A DNA stretch of 64,000 bases, taken from Erwinia persicina (GTDB taxonomy: Bacteria; Pseudomonadota; Gammaproteobacteria; Enterobacterales; Enterobacteriaceae). The first letter of the stretch is position 1, and each line of letters starts with the position of its first letter. The position numbers were made by a program, and so were the translations under genes. Positions 43,164-51,326 of the stretch are shown in pieces. The notes beneath the pieces are model-generated. The model searched no databases. It was given only the letters and a program-made list of their open reading frames with translations, and was not told the DNA's origin. The DNA lies in the NCBI RefSeq assembly GCF_014838825.1, contig NZ_JACYMO010000012.1, positions 1-64,000 on the forward strand, written 5' to 3'.

Positions 43164-43805
43164 ATGAATACTGAGCAGGACGCAGGTACACGTAAAGGCC
43201 GGGGCCGGCCTAAAACTTTTGACCGGGATGCCGCGCTGGATAAAGCGCTGGAGCTGTTCTGGCGTCATGGCTATGAAGGCACTTCGCTGTCAGACCTGGT
43301 GGAAGCGACCGGGGCCAAAGCACCGACGCTATACGCAGAATTTACCAATAAAGAAGGGATGTTCCGCGCGGCTGTCGATCGCTACACGGAAAAATTCGCC
43401 AGCCGAAGTGAAGCCGCACTGGCGTGCCCGGAAACCGGCGTCGCGGGCGGAATAGAGAAGTACTTCCGCTCAACCGCCGCCTGTTTCACCGACGGAAAAA
43501 AACCGGGGGGGTGCTTCTTTATCTGTACTTCCAGCACGCTGTCCGCCGACTCTGCGGAAGTCGCCGAAATGCTGCGTAATCGTCACAGCAATCAGGAACA
43601 GCATCTGCTGACGTTTCTGCAGACCCGGCAGGCCGCCGGGGAACTTGACGCCCGTACTGACGTTGCAGGCCTGGCGGCCTATCTCTGCTGCCTGCTGCAG
43701 GGCATGTCCGTGCGCGCCCGGGAAGGGGCAACACATGCCGAACTGGATGCGTTGATTGATACGCTGATGTTGCAGTGGCCGGTGCTCAGCAAGCTGGGCA
43801 TCTGA
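43164..43805 (+). CDS. TetR/AcrR-family regulator
   Basis: A 213-aa repressor. The N-terminal TetR HTH (GRPKTFDRDAALDKALELFWRHGYEGTSLSDLVEATGAKAPTLYAEFTNKEGMFRAAVDRY) is textbook. The ligand domain contains a Cys pair (KKPGGCFFICTSS) and a late CC (LAAYLCCLLQG), which could allow thiol or metal sensing; this is speculation. AGGA lies before ATG 43164. It is divergent from the BhsA-like genes and probably represses them. Confidence 0.87.
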   Translation: MNTEQDAGTRKGRGRPKTFDRDAALDKALELFWRHGYEGTSLSDLVEATGAKAPTLYAEFTNKEGMFRAAVDRYTEKFASRSEAALACPETGVAGGIEKYFRSTAACFTDGKKPGGCFFICTSSTLSADSAEVAEMLRNRHSNQEQHLLTFLQTRQAAGELDARTDVAGLAAYLCCLLQGMSVRAREGATHAELDALIDTLMLQWPVLSKLGI

Positions 43806-43909
43806 ACAGCGGAAGGAATATTCGCGGGCAACGCTGACTGACGAACACCGGCCCGCCCGTCAGGCGCTGGGGTGCCAGGATCTGCCAGCAATGCGTCATA
43901 CGCGGAGGT

Positions 43910-43932
43910 AAAAAAGGCCGGTTTCCCGGCCT
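43910..43932 (-). terminator. Rho-independent terminator of the metNIQ-like operon
   Basis: On the minus strand: AGGCCGG-GAAA-CCGGCCT followed by six T. The perfect 7-bp stem with a GAAA tetraloop starts 7 bp after the substrate-binding-protein gene. Confidence 0.9.
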
Positions 43933-43939
43933 GCGATGG

Positions 43940-44752
43940 TCAGTTATTGACCGGGATCACCGCGCCTTTGTATTTGGTGCGGATCCAGTCCTGAATCGCT
44001 TTGGAATGCAGCACGGTAACCAGCGCTTTCACATCCGGTTTGTTTTCGTCTCCCCGGTGAACGGTGATAATATTGGCATACGGATTATTCTCACCGCTCT
44101 CGACGGCAATCGGACCTTTTACCGGGTCAAGACCTGCATCAATCGCATAGTTCGCGTTGATCACCACGGCATCACCTTCATCATTGTTATACATCTGCGG
44201 CAGCAGTGCGCCTTCAACGTTGGCAAGGAATTTCAGATGCTTCGGGTTCTCAACGATGTCGCTGATACGTGCATCCACTTTGCTGACGCCCGGCTTCAGT
44301 GTGATCACGCCCTCTTTTTCAAAGATAGACAAAATACGCCCCTCTTCAGCCACCGCGTCACGCATGATCACCTTGCCATTCTGCGGCAGGTCTTTCAGGG
44401 ATTTATACTTCTTCGAATAAATACCAATCGGCTCAATATGGATCGCCCCTGCACTGACGAAATCGTAAGTTTTATCCCCGGCGTGATCTTTCAGCACGCT
44501 GTTAAGGTAAGGAATATGCTGGAAATAGTTGGCATCGATATCCCGACTGGCCAGCGCAGTATTGGGCAGGATATAGTCCTGGAACGGTTTGATTTCCAGA
44601 TCGATACCCTGCTTCGCCAGGATGGGCTTCGCCTGTTCCAGAATTTCAGCGTGCGGGACGTTGGACGCGCCCACCGTTAGCGTATCCGCCCATGCGCTCA
44701 GACTCAGCGCACCCAGAGTAGCCGCAGCCAGCAGCGTCAGTGTTTTTTTCAT
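43940..44752 (-). CDS. MetQ/NlpA-family substrate-binding protein
   Basis: A 270-aa periplasmic binding protein of a methionine-type ABC importer. It has DTLTVGASNVPHAEILEQAKPIL, then NYFQHIPYLNS and GAIHIEPIGIYSKKYKSL, all MetQ-family signatures. The signal peptide ends SAWA-DT with no lipobox Cys, so it is soluble rather than a lipoprotein like E. coli MetQ. It is the last gene of a metN-metI-metQ-type operon. The ligand may be methionine or another sulfur compound. Confidence 0.88.
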   Translation of the reverse strand: MKKTLTLLAAATLGALSLSAWADTLTVGASNVPHAEILEQAKPILAKQGIDLEIKPFQDYILPNTALASRDIDANYFQHIPYLNSVLKDHAGDKTYDFVSAGAIHIEPIGIYSKKYKSLKDLPQNGKVIMRDAVAEEGRILSIFEKEGVITLKPGVSKVDARISDIVENPKHLKFLANVEGALLPQMYNNDEGDAVVINANYAIDAGLDPVKGPIAVESGENNPYANIITVHRGDENKPDVKALVTVLHSKAIQDWIRTKYKGAVIPVNN

Positions 44753-44768
44753 TTTATTTTCCTAAGAA

Positions 44769-45437
44769 TTAACGTTTGTCGAGCCGTGTCGTGAGCACAT
44801 CACCTAAGAACTGGATGATAAAAACAATCACCAGAATCATTACCGTCGCCACCAGCGTTACATCCCCGTGGTTACGTTGAAAACCTTCCAGATACGCCAG
44901 ATTGCCGAGCCCGCCGGCACCGATCACGCCAGCCATCGCGCTGTAGCTGACCAGTGCTATCAGCGTCACCGTGATCCCCGATACCAGCGCCGGAGAGGAT
45001 TCCGGCAGCAGCACGCGAAAAATCAGGGTGCTGAGGCGGGCCCCCATGGAGCGGGACGCTTCGATGACCCCTTTATCAACTTCGCGCAGGCCAATTTCCA
45101 CCAGCCGGGCGTAGAACGGCGCGGCCCCGACGATCAGTGCAGGCAGGGCCGCATCCGCCCCGAGAATGGTGCCGATCAGCGTTTTGGTGAACGGGATCAG
45201 CAGTACGATTAAAATGATGAACGGAATGGAGCGAAACACGTTTACCAGCACGGAAATCACCGCGTAAATGGCCCGGTTCTGGAACAGCCCGCCGCGGGCG
45301 GTCAGGAACAGTGCCAGTCCGAGCACGATGCCCAGCACGAAGGTCGCCACGCCCGACAGCGCGGTCATATACAGCGTTTCACCGGTGGCAGCCCAGAGCT
45401 GATCCAGTTTCAGGTGCGGGAACAGGTTCTCAAGCAT
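44769..45437 (-). CDS. MetI-like ABC transporter permease
   Basis: A 222-aa inner-membrane permease with five or so helices and the EAA loop (EASRSMGARLSTLIFRVLLPES). The segments GETLYMTALSGVATFVLGIVLG and VFRSIPFIILIVLLIPFTKTLIGT are typical of MetI. ATG 45437 (MLENLFPHLKL) overlaps the end of the ATPase gene by 8 nt; longer readings upstream lie within that gene and are rejected. Confidence 0.88.
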   Translation of the reverse strand: MLENLFPHLKLDQLWAATGETLYMTALSGVATFVLGIVLGLALFLTARGGLFQNRAIYAVISVLVNVFRSIPFIILIVLLIPFTKTLIGTILGADAALPALIVGAAPFYARLVEIGLREVDKGVIEASRSMGARLSTLIFRVLLPESSPALVSGITVTLIALVSYSAMAGVIGAGGLGNLAYLEGFQRNHGDVTLVATVMILVIVFIIQFLGDVLTTRLDKR

Positions 45438-46455
45438 GGCTGACGACCTCGGTGGTAACAGAATGAGCATGTAAATCTTGCAGAATACCGTCCAGCTGGG
45501 CCGGCGAAGCCGGAACCTGCAGCCACAGCTCACCAAAGGCCCCCTGAGGGGTCTGATTCATCTTTCCATGCAGGATATTGAACGGTAAAGCGTACTTCAG
45601 CGTGAGCTCACCGACGACCGGCTGTCGGGTGCTTTTACCGATAAAGGTCAGCTTCAGCACCACCCCGTCATCCGCGTCGATCAGCGCCAGATTAAACGGC
45701 GTCTCTGCGTGACTGTATTCAGTGGTTTGTTTGACAAACGTACGGGTGATCGCCTGCTGTGGATGGGTGAATACCGACAGCACGTCGCCCTCTTCCACGA
45801 TTTTACCGTCCTCCATGACCGCCACGTGATGGCAGATTTTACGCACCACGTGCATTTCATGAGTGATCAGCACAATCGTCAACCCGAGCTGGCGATTAAT
45901 ATCCAGCAGAAGGTCAAGGATGGCATCGGTAGTCTGTGGGTCGAGCGCTGACGTGGCTTCATCGCAGAGCAGCACATCCGGACTGTTGGCCAGGGCACGC
46001 GCAATGCCGACACGCTGTTTCTGCCCACCGCTCAGTTGGGCCGGATAAACCTGCTCCTTTCCGGTCAGCCCCACCAGCGCGATTAAATCCTGTACCCGAC
46101 GCTGGATTTCCGCTTTCGGGGCGCCGGCAATCTGCAGAGAAAAAGCGATATTCTCACTGACGGTGCGCGACCACAGCAGGTTGAAATGCTGGAATACCAT
46201 ACTGATTTTCAGACGCGCCTGACGCAGGGCTTCTCCGCTGGCCTGGGCAATGTCCTGCCCGGCAACCACCACGCTGCCGGAGGTGGGTTTTTCCAGCCCG
46301 TTCAGCAGGCGGATCAGCGTACTCTTTCCCGCCCCGCTGTAACCGATAATGCCGTAAATCTGCCCCTGCTCCACCCGCAGACTGACGTTATCAACGGCGG
46401 TCACCGGGCCTGATTTGGCGTTAAAAATTTTAGAAACGTTGCGCAAAACTATCAT
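45430..46455 (-). CDS. MetN-like ABC transporter ATPase with NIL domain
   Basis: A 341-aa ATPase. It has Walker A GYSGAGKST, the Q-loop VFQHFNLLWSRTV, signature LSGGQKQRVGIARALA, Walker B VLLCDEATSAL and the H-loop THEMHVV. A C-terminal NIL regulatory domain of about 95 residues, the substrate-sensing domain of MetN, follows. ATG 46455 (MIVLRNVSKIF) with AGG 6 nt upstream is preferred to a TTG 11 codons earlier. No MetJ box (AGACGTCT repeats) was seen upstream, so control differs from E. coli metNIQ. Confidence 0.88.
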   Translation of the reverse strand: MIVLRNVSKIFNAKSGPVTAVDNVSLRVEQGQIYGIIGYSGAGKSTLIRLLNGLEKPTSGSVVVAGQDIAQASGEALRQARLKISMVFQHFNLLWSRTVSENIAFSLQIAGAPKAEIQRRVQDLIALVGLTGKEQVYPAQLSGGQKQRVGIARALANSPDVLLCDEATSALDPQTTDAILDLLLDINRQLGLTIVLITHEMHVVRKICHHVAVMEDGKIVEEGDVLSVFTHPQQAITRTFVKQTTEYSHAETPFNLALIDADDGVVLKLTFIGKSTRQPVVGELTLKYALPFNILHGKMNQTPQGAFGELWLQVPASPAQLDGILQDLHAHSVTTEVVSHA

Positions 46456-46684
46456 CTGATGCCTGTTTTCTGCCGGTTTATCAGCCAACGCCGCTGATTA
46501 ATTAAACTGATTATTTTTCATAGATTATTGGTAGCACTAATTGCCAAACGATAGTAATCAGACCGGGAATTATTGGAAACGACTGAAACGCGATGGTTTA
46601 TAACCAAATGGAATATCGCGTATTTTCCGACAGCAGCGTCTACAGTTAAGCTATCGAAATTGCTTTCTATAAGCCCCTGCCATC

Positions 46685-47347
46685 ATGCGTATTTTGTACA
46701 ACGTACACCTTCGTTCCCGTCTGCGTCTGCTGATGTCGGTGTTCGCCAGCATGGTCTGCTTTTTTGCCCTGCCCGAACAACTGGGTTTGCTGCAGCGGAT
46801 GCTGATCGGCTGGAACGTGCTGGCCATGCTGTATCTGTTTTTCCTGTGGTTTCTGATGTTGCGCACGGTGCCGAAAGATATCCCTCACCTTGCCCGCTCC
46901 CAGGACGAGAGCGCTTCGCTGGTACTGAGCATGGTCTCCCTCGGCTGCCTGGTCAGCGTTATGGCCATTCTGCTGGAGCTTGGCACGCTGAAGCATCTGA
47001 GCGGAACCCCGCGTACACTGCATATGCTGCTCACCGCCAGCACGCTGATGGTGTCATGGGCGCTGCTGCCCACCTCGTTTGCCATGCATTATGCGCACCA
47101 CCACTATCTGCACCGGACCCGGGAGGTGACGCCGATGATGTTCCCGGATAAACCCGACGCGCCCGGTTACTGGGATTTTCTCTATTTTTCTTTCACCGTC
47201 GCCGTGGCGGCACAAACGGCCGATGTGGCGACCGGCACCACCGATATGCGTCAGATTGTTCTGCTGCAGTCGGTGATTTCCTTTGTGTTTAATCTGGCGA
47301 TTCTGGGGCTGTCGGTTAACGTTGGGGCGGGATTATTGAGTGGGTGA
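46685..47347 (+). CDS. DUF1345 family membrane protein
   Basis: A 220-aa membrane protein with about five helices: MSVFASMVCFFALPEQLGLL, GWNVLAMLYLFFLWFLMLRT, ASLVLSMVSLGCLVSVMAILLEL, HMLLTASTLMVSWALLPTSF, and SVISFVFNLAILGLSVNVGAGL. The GYWDFLYFSFTVAVAAQTADV motif near residue 165 is characteristic of DUF1345, function unknown. It is divergent from the MetN-like gene and convergent with the next ABC operon. Confidence 0.8.
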   Translation: MRILYNVHLRSRLRLLMSVFASMVCFFALPEQLGLLQRMLIGWNVLAMLYLFFLWFLMLRTVPKDIPHLARSQDESASLVLSMVSLGCLVSVMAILLELGTLKHLSGTPRTLHMLLTASTLMVSWALLPTSFAMHYAHHHYLHRTREVTPMMFPDKPDAPGYWDFLYFSFTVAVAAQTADVATGTTDMRQIVLLQSVISFVFNLAILGLSVNVGAGLLSG

Positions 47348-47371
47348 GAAGGCATGTCGACGAGTGATATT

Positions 47372-47400
47372 ACTGAGCCTGCCCCGGAGGCAGGCTCAGT
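47372..47400. terminator. Terminator hairpin between convergent genes
   Basis: ACTGAGCCTGCC-CCGGA-GGCAGGCTCAGT: a perfect 12-bp stem with a 5-nt loop between the DUF1345 gene and the end of the minus-strand ABC operon. It probably stops transcription from both sides, although only short T runs flank it. Confidence 0.75.
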
Positions 47401-47404
47401 TGCC

Positions 47405-48166
47405 TTAAAGCACGCTGGCCAGAAATTCACGCAGGCGCGGGTGCTGAGGATTGTCCAGCAGCGTGCGGGCATCACCGCTCTCTACCACCTGCCCGTTATC
47501 CATAAATACGATGTTGTCGGCCACCTCGCGGGCAAAGCCAATTTCATGCGTCACCACCACCATGGTGATGCCCGAATGCGCCAGCTGTTTCATCACCTGG
47601 AGTACCTCTCCCACCAGTTCTGGATCCAGCGCGGAGGTCGGTTCATCAAACAGCATCACTTCCGGCTCCATCGCCAGCGCGCGGGCTATCGCCACACGCT
47701 GCTGCTGACCGCCCGATAACTCACGCGGCCAGGCCTGCGCACGATGCGCCAGCCCGACCTGCTCCAGGAGTTTCAGCGCACGCGCCTCCACGACCGCGCG
47801 TTTTTCCCGGCGAATACGCAGCGGAGCATCGGTGATATTTTGCAGCACCGTCCGGTGTGGAAACAGGTTGAACTGCTGGAAGACCATGCCAATCCGCTGG
47901 CGCTGTTCGGCGACGCTCTTTTCCGGTAGCTCGACCAGATGCTGCCCTTTACGCCGGTAGCCCACCAGCGACTTGCCGACGTGAATGGTTCCGGCATCCA
48001 GTTTTTCCAGATGGTTAATGCAGCGCAGCAGCGTGGATTTTCCCGATCCGGAAGGACCGAGGATCACCGTCACAGACCCGGCGGCAATATCCATATTGAT
48101 ATCCTGCAACACCGTGCGGCCAGAGAACTGCTTGTGAATACCGCGCAGGCTGATCGCCTCACTCAT
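47405..48166 (-). CDS. Polar amino acid ABC transporter ATPase
   Basis: A 253-aa ATPase of the GlnQ/HisP/TcyN group. Walker A is LGPSGSGKSTL, then VFQQFNLFPHRTVLQN, signature ELSGGQQQRVAIARAL, Walker B VMLFDEPTSAL and H-loop VTHEIGFA. It is the last gene of a five-gene operon and overlaps the permease stop by 4 nt. It powers import of an amino-acid-like compound, probably sulfur containing (see the LLM monooxygenase). Confidence 0.88.
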   Translation of the reverse strand: MSEAISLRGIHKQFSGRTVLQDINMDIAAGSVTVILGPSGSGKSTLLRCINHLEKLDAGTIHVGKSLVGYRRKGQHLVELPEKSVAEQRQRIGMVFQQFNLFPHRTVLQNITDAPLRIRREKRAVVEARALKLLEQVGLAHRAQAWPRELSGGQQQRVAIARALAMEPEVMLFDEPTSALDPELVGEVLQVMKQLAHSGITMVVVTHEIGFAREVADNIVFMDNGQVVESGDARTLLDNPQHPRLREFLASVL

Positions 48167-49065
48167 GACTGATGCTCCTGTTGTTCAACTGCCCGGCGGA
48201 ACCAGCGTTTTTTTACCGGCGTATTGCCACGGCTGAACCACACTTCCACATAGTGCTGACCCACTGACAGTACGGAAGTCATCAGCAAATACCAGGCCGT
48301 GGCCACCAGCAGCAGCGGGATCACCTCATAGGTGCGCTGATAAATAATCTGTGCGGAATAAAGCACATCCTGCAGGGCGATCACCGAGACAACGGCGGTG
48401 GTTTTCAATTGACCGATCACCTCATTCCCGGCGGGCGGCAAGATGGTACGCATTGCCTGTGGCAGCACAGTCTGGCGGAAAATCTGGCCCGGACGATAGC
48501 CCAGCGCTTTAGCCGCTTCCAGCTGCCCCGGATTAACACTCTGGATCCCGGCGCGGATGATTTCGGCTGCATACGCCGACTGGTGCATGACCAGCGCAAT
48601 CACCGCCGCACTGAACGGGCTGATGATTTCATTAGTGCTGGCGCTCCATATTTCCCCCAGATACGGCAGGAAAAACGATAGCTTAGGATACAGCGCCGCA
48701 ATGTTGTACCAGAGGAACAGCTGCACCAGCATCGGCACCGCACGGAAGAACCAGGTATAAGCCCAGCTTACCCCCACCAGCACCGGGTTGGCGGACAGGC
48801 GCATCAACGCCAGCAGCGTTCCACCGGCAAAGCCCAGCAGAACGGAGATGGCCGTCAATTTAAGGGTCATGATCACGCCATTCAGGATCGAGGCTTCCGT
48901 CAGGTTCTGCGCCACCACATCCCACTCGAAGCGCGGATTGCTGACTACAGACGATCCCATCAGTACCACCAGCAGCAGCACAATCAGGGCGCTGAACCAG
49001 CGCCCGTAGTGACGGTGTCCGACGATACGCAGCCCGGCGCTGGGGTCGTCAGGTCTGACACTCAT
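48163..49065 (-). CDS. Polar amino acid ABC transporter permease
   Basis: A 300-aa permease of the HisMQ type. It has an N-terminal cytoplasmic stretch, then VLLLVVLMGSSVV, the ILNGVIMTLKLTAISVLLGFAGGTLLALMRLS block, FFRAVPMLVQLFLWYN and the EAA-like loop EAAKALGYRPGQIFRQTVLPQAMRTILPPAGNEVIG. It overlaps both neighbours by 4 nt (ATPase and binding protein), so the three components are coupled. Confidence 0.88.
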   Translation of the reverse strand: MSVRPDDPSAGLRIVGHRHYGRWFSALIVLLLVVLMGSSVVSNPRFEWDVVAQNLTEASILNGVIMTLKLTAISVLLGFAGGTLLALMRLSANPVLVGVSWAYTWFFRAVPMLVQLFLWYNIAALYPKLSFFLPYLGEIWSASTNEIISPFSAAVIALVMHQSAYAAEIIRAGIQSVNPGQLEAAKALGYRPGQIFRQTVLPQAMRTILPPAGNEVIGQLKTTAVVSVIALQDVLYSAQIIYQRTYEVIPLLLVATAWYLLMTSVLSVGQHYVEVWFSRGNTPVKKRWFRRAVEQQEHQS

Positions 49066-49958
49066 TTCGCGATCTCTTCATTCAGACCGGCGGTTTTCAC
49101 CGCACCAAAGCCGATCTCCCACTTGTCGAGGATCTGCTGGTACGTTCCGTCTTTGATCAGCGAGTTCAGGGCAGCCTGTACCGGTTTTTCCAGCGGCGAC
49201 CCTTTCGGCAGCGCAAGTGAAACAATGGTATCTTCAATGGTGATTTCGCCAGCCAGCGTCAGCGCTTTGACCTGGCTGGCCTGATAGCGCAGGCCTTCAT
49301 ACGGGCCAAAGAACATTGGTACGCGACCGCTCATGACGGCCTGAACTCCCGCCGGACGATCCGGAAACACCGGGATAGTAATGGCCGGTTTTTTCGCCGC
49401 GACACAGGCATCGCTGGCCGTTTGCAGACGGGTGATCTGCGAGGTGCCCGCCCCGGCCCCTACCGTTTTTCCGCAGAGTTCATCAAAAGTGTTATACGGC
49501 CCCAGCCCGGCATCCTTTCGGGCAATCAGCGCCAGCTTTGACGCATTGTAATAGCCGACAAAATCCACCTGCTGCAGGCGTTTCTTATTGGCATCGATAT
49601 TCGACGCTGCCAGATCGTACCGGCCGGATTTCAGGCCAGGAATGATGTTGTCAAAGCCACCGGTATCCCGCCAGTGCACCGCAATACCCAGACGGTCGGC
49701 TACGGCGCTGACGATATCAATTTCACGTCCGGCCAGGGTCTTGTTATCCGCCTGATAGAAGGTGGTCGGCGGCGTGTTGGGGTTAGTTCCCGCCACGATA
49801 TAGCCTTTTTTCAGGATCTCAGCGGGCAGCGTGGCGTGCAGCGTCGCATCCTCTTTGGCTTTAACGCTGCTGGTAAACGCCACGTCCCGATCGGCCGCCA
49901 GGGCTGACGACAGCGGTACCAGAGCCAGAAGAACGGCGGTCAGGGCAGAGAATTTCAT
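49062..49958 (-). CDS. Polar amino acid ABC transporter substrate-binding protein
   Basis: A 298-aa periplasmic binding protein (SBP family 3). It has a signal peptide ending SSALAADRD, then the start of lobe I (LKKGYIVAGTNPNTPPTTFYQADNKTLAGREIDIVSAVADRLG) and the signature region DNIIPGLKSGRYDLAASNIDANKKRLQQVDFVGYY. In operon with an LLM flavin monooxygenase and an MmgE/PrpD protein. The ligand is not evident; a cysteine or thioether derivative is a reasonable guess from context. Confidence 0.87.
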   Translation of the reverse strand: MKFSALTAVLLALVPLSSALAADRDVAFTSSVKAKEDATLHATLPAEILKKGYIVAGTNPNTPPTTFYQADNKTLAGREIDIVSAVADRLGIAVHWRDTGGFDNIIPGLKSGRYDLAASNIDANKKRLQQVDFVGYYNASKLALIARKDAGLGPYNTFDELCGKTVGAGAGTSQITRLQTASDACVAAKKPAITIPVFPDRPAGVQAVMSGRVPMFFGPYEGLRYQASQVKALTLAGEITIEDTIVSLALPKGSPLEKPVQAALNSLIKDGTYQQILDKWEIGFGAVKTAGLNEEIAK

Positions 49959-49961
49959 CGT

Positions 49962-51311
49962 TTATTCCTTATCAGTCGCCAGTGCAGGGACGGCGGCAAA
50001 ATTTTCATCAAACGGCGGCAGGCCAAGGTTTTCACGCAGGGTTGAGTACTGGTATTCAGTACGGAACAGGCCGCGACGCTGTAACTCAGGCACCACCAGC
50101 TCAACAAACAGTTCCAGCTGATTAGGCAGGACGGCAGGCATGATATTGAAACCATCGGCCCCGTCCTGCTCCAGCCACTGCTGGAAGTCATCGGCAATCT
50201 CTTCGGCCGTGCCGACGACCACGCGATGCCCACGAGAACCGGCGGCTACGGCGGCCAGCTGGCGCAGGGTCAGATTCTCGCGAGCTGCCAGTTCGGTCAG
50301 CAGCTTGACGCGGCTCTGCCCGCCTTCGGTACCACCAATTTCCGGTACCGGGCCATCCAGAGGATACGCGGTCATGTCTACACCAAAGCGCGCTGACAGC
50401 TGCTCAATGCCGTTGTCGAGGTCCACCAGCTCGTTCAGCTGGTTCCAGGTTTCCTGTGCCTCTGCGCGGCTGCGCCCCACGATCGGCATCACTCCCGGTA
50501 GGATCAGCAGATGGTCGGGATGACGCCCGGCTTCACGGACAAACTGTTTCTGGCTGCGGTAAAATGCCTGCCCTTCTTCCAGCGACGCCGCCGCGGTAAA
50601 CACCACCTCTGCCGTTTCTGCCGCCAGCTTCTGGCCCGCCGGAGAAGAACCAGCTTCAATAATCACCGGACGCCCCTGCGGGGAGCGGGCAATATTGAGC
50701 GGGCCCTGGACCTGGAAGTATTTTCCTTTGTGGTTCGCGGCGTGGATTTTTGCTTCGTCAGAGTACCGGCCCGTCTCTTTTTCACGCACGATGGCTCCCT
50801 CTTCCCAGCCATTCCACAGCTTGAAGGTGACATCAAGGAATTCTCTCGCCACGTCATAACGCTCCGCATGTGACGGCAGATCTTCACGACTGAAGTTACG
50901 CGCAGCATCGGCAGAGAATGAGGTCACCACATTCCACGCGCCGCGGCCGCGACTGATGTGATCGACGGACGATAGCGCGCGCGCCAGATGGAACGGCTGG
51001 TCAAAGGTGGTCGATGCCGTCGCGGCCAGACCGATGTGCTGCGTCTGTACGGCCAGCGCCGACAGCAGCGTCAGCGGCTCCAGACGGGACATGGTGGAGG
51101 GCAAACGGTGCACGCTGGTGGCCAGCGCATCACCGACGAAGAACATGTCGAACTTCCCCTCCTCGCCTTTTTTGGCGATCCAGGTAAACCAGTCAACGTC
51201 GGTTGGCGACCCCTTGGCACCTTCCGCGCGCCAGCCGCCGACATGGTGGCCCAGCGCCTGAACAAACAGACCGAGGCGCAGCTGACGTGACGACGTTTTT
51301 TGCACAGACAT
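49962..51311 (-). CDS. LLM-class FMNH2-dependent monooxygenase (NtaA/SnaA/DszA family)
   Basis: A 449-aa TIM-barrel monooxygenase of the luciferase-like family. N-terminal LRLGLFVQALGHHVGGWR, DWFTWIAKKGEEGKFDMFFVGDALA, PLTLLSALAVQTQHIGLAATASTTFDQPFHLAR, and SRGRGAWNVVTSFSADAARNF are standard for the NtaA/SnaA/DszA/SoxA subgroup. Members split C-S or C-N bonds using reduced flavin from a separate reductase. No reductase is in this operon. Pairing with an amino-acid ABC importer and an MmgE/PrpD protein recalls YxeK of Bacillus subtilis, which acts in S-(2-succino)cysteine breakdown. Confidence 0.86.
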   Translation of the reverse strand: MSVQKTSSRQLRLGLFVQALGHHVGGWRAEGAKGSPTDVDWFTWIAKKGEEGKFDMFFVGDALATSVHRLPSTMSRLEPLTLLSALAVQTQHIGLAATASTTFDQPFHLARALSSVDHISRGRGAWNVVTSFSADAARNFSREDLPSHAERYDVAREFLDVTFKLWNGWEEGAIVREKETGRYSDEAKIHAANHKGKYFQVQGPLNIARSPQGRPVIIEAGSSPAGQKLAAETAEVVFTAAASLEEGQAFYRSQKQFVREAGRHPDHLLILPGVMPIVGRSRAEAQETWNQLNELVDLDNGIEQLSARFGVDMTAYPLDGPVPEIGGTEGGQSRVKLLTELAARENLTLRQLAAVAAGSRGHRVVVGTAEEIADDFQQWLEQDGADGFNIMPAVLPNQLELFVELVVPELQRRGLFRTEYQYSTLRENLGLPPFDENFAAVPALATDKE

Positions 51312-51326
51312 AAGAGATCCTTTTCG

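Noticed and set aside
46456-46684. MetJ boxes upstream of the MetN-like gene
   Set aside because: No AGACGTCT-like tandem octamers were found in the gap.
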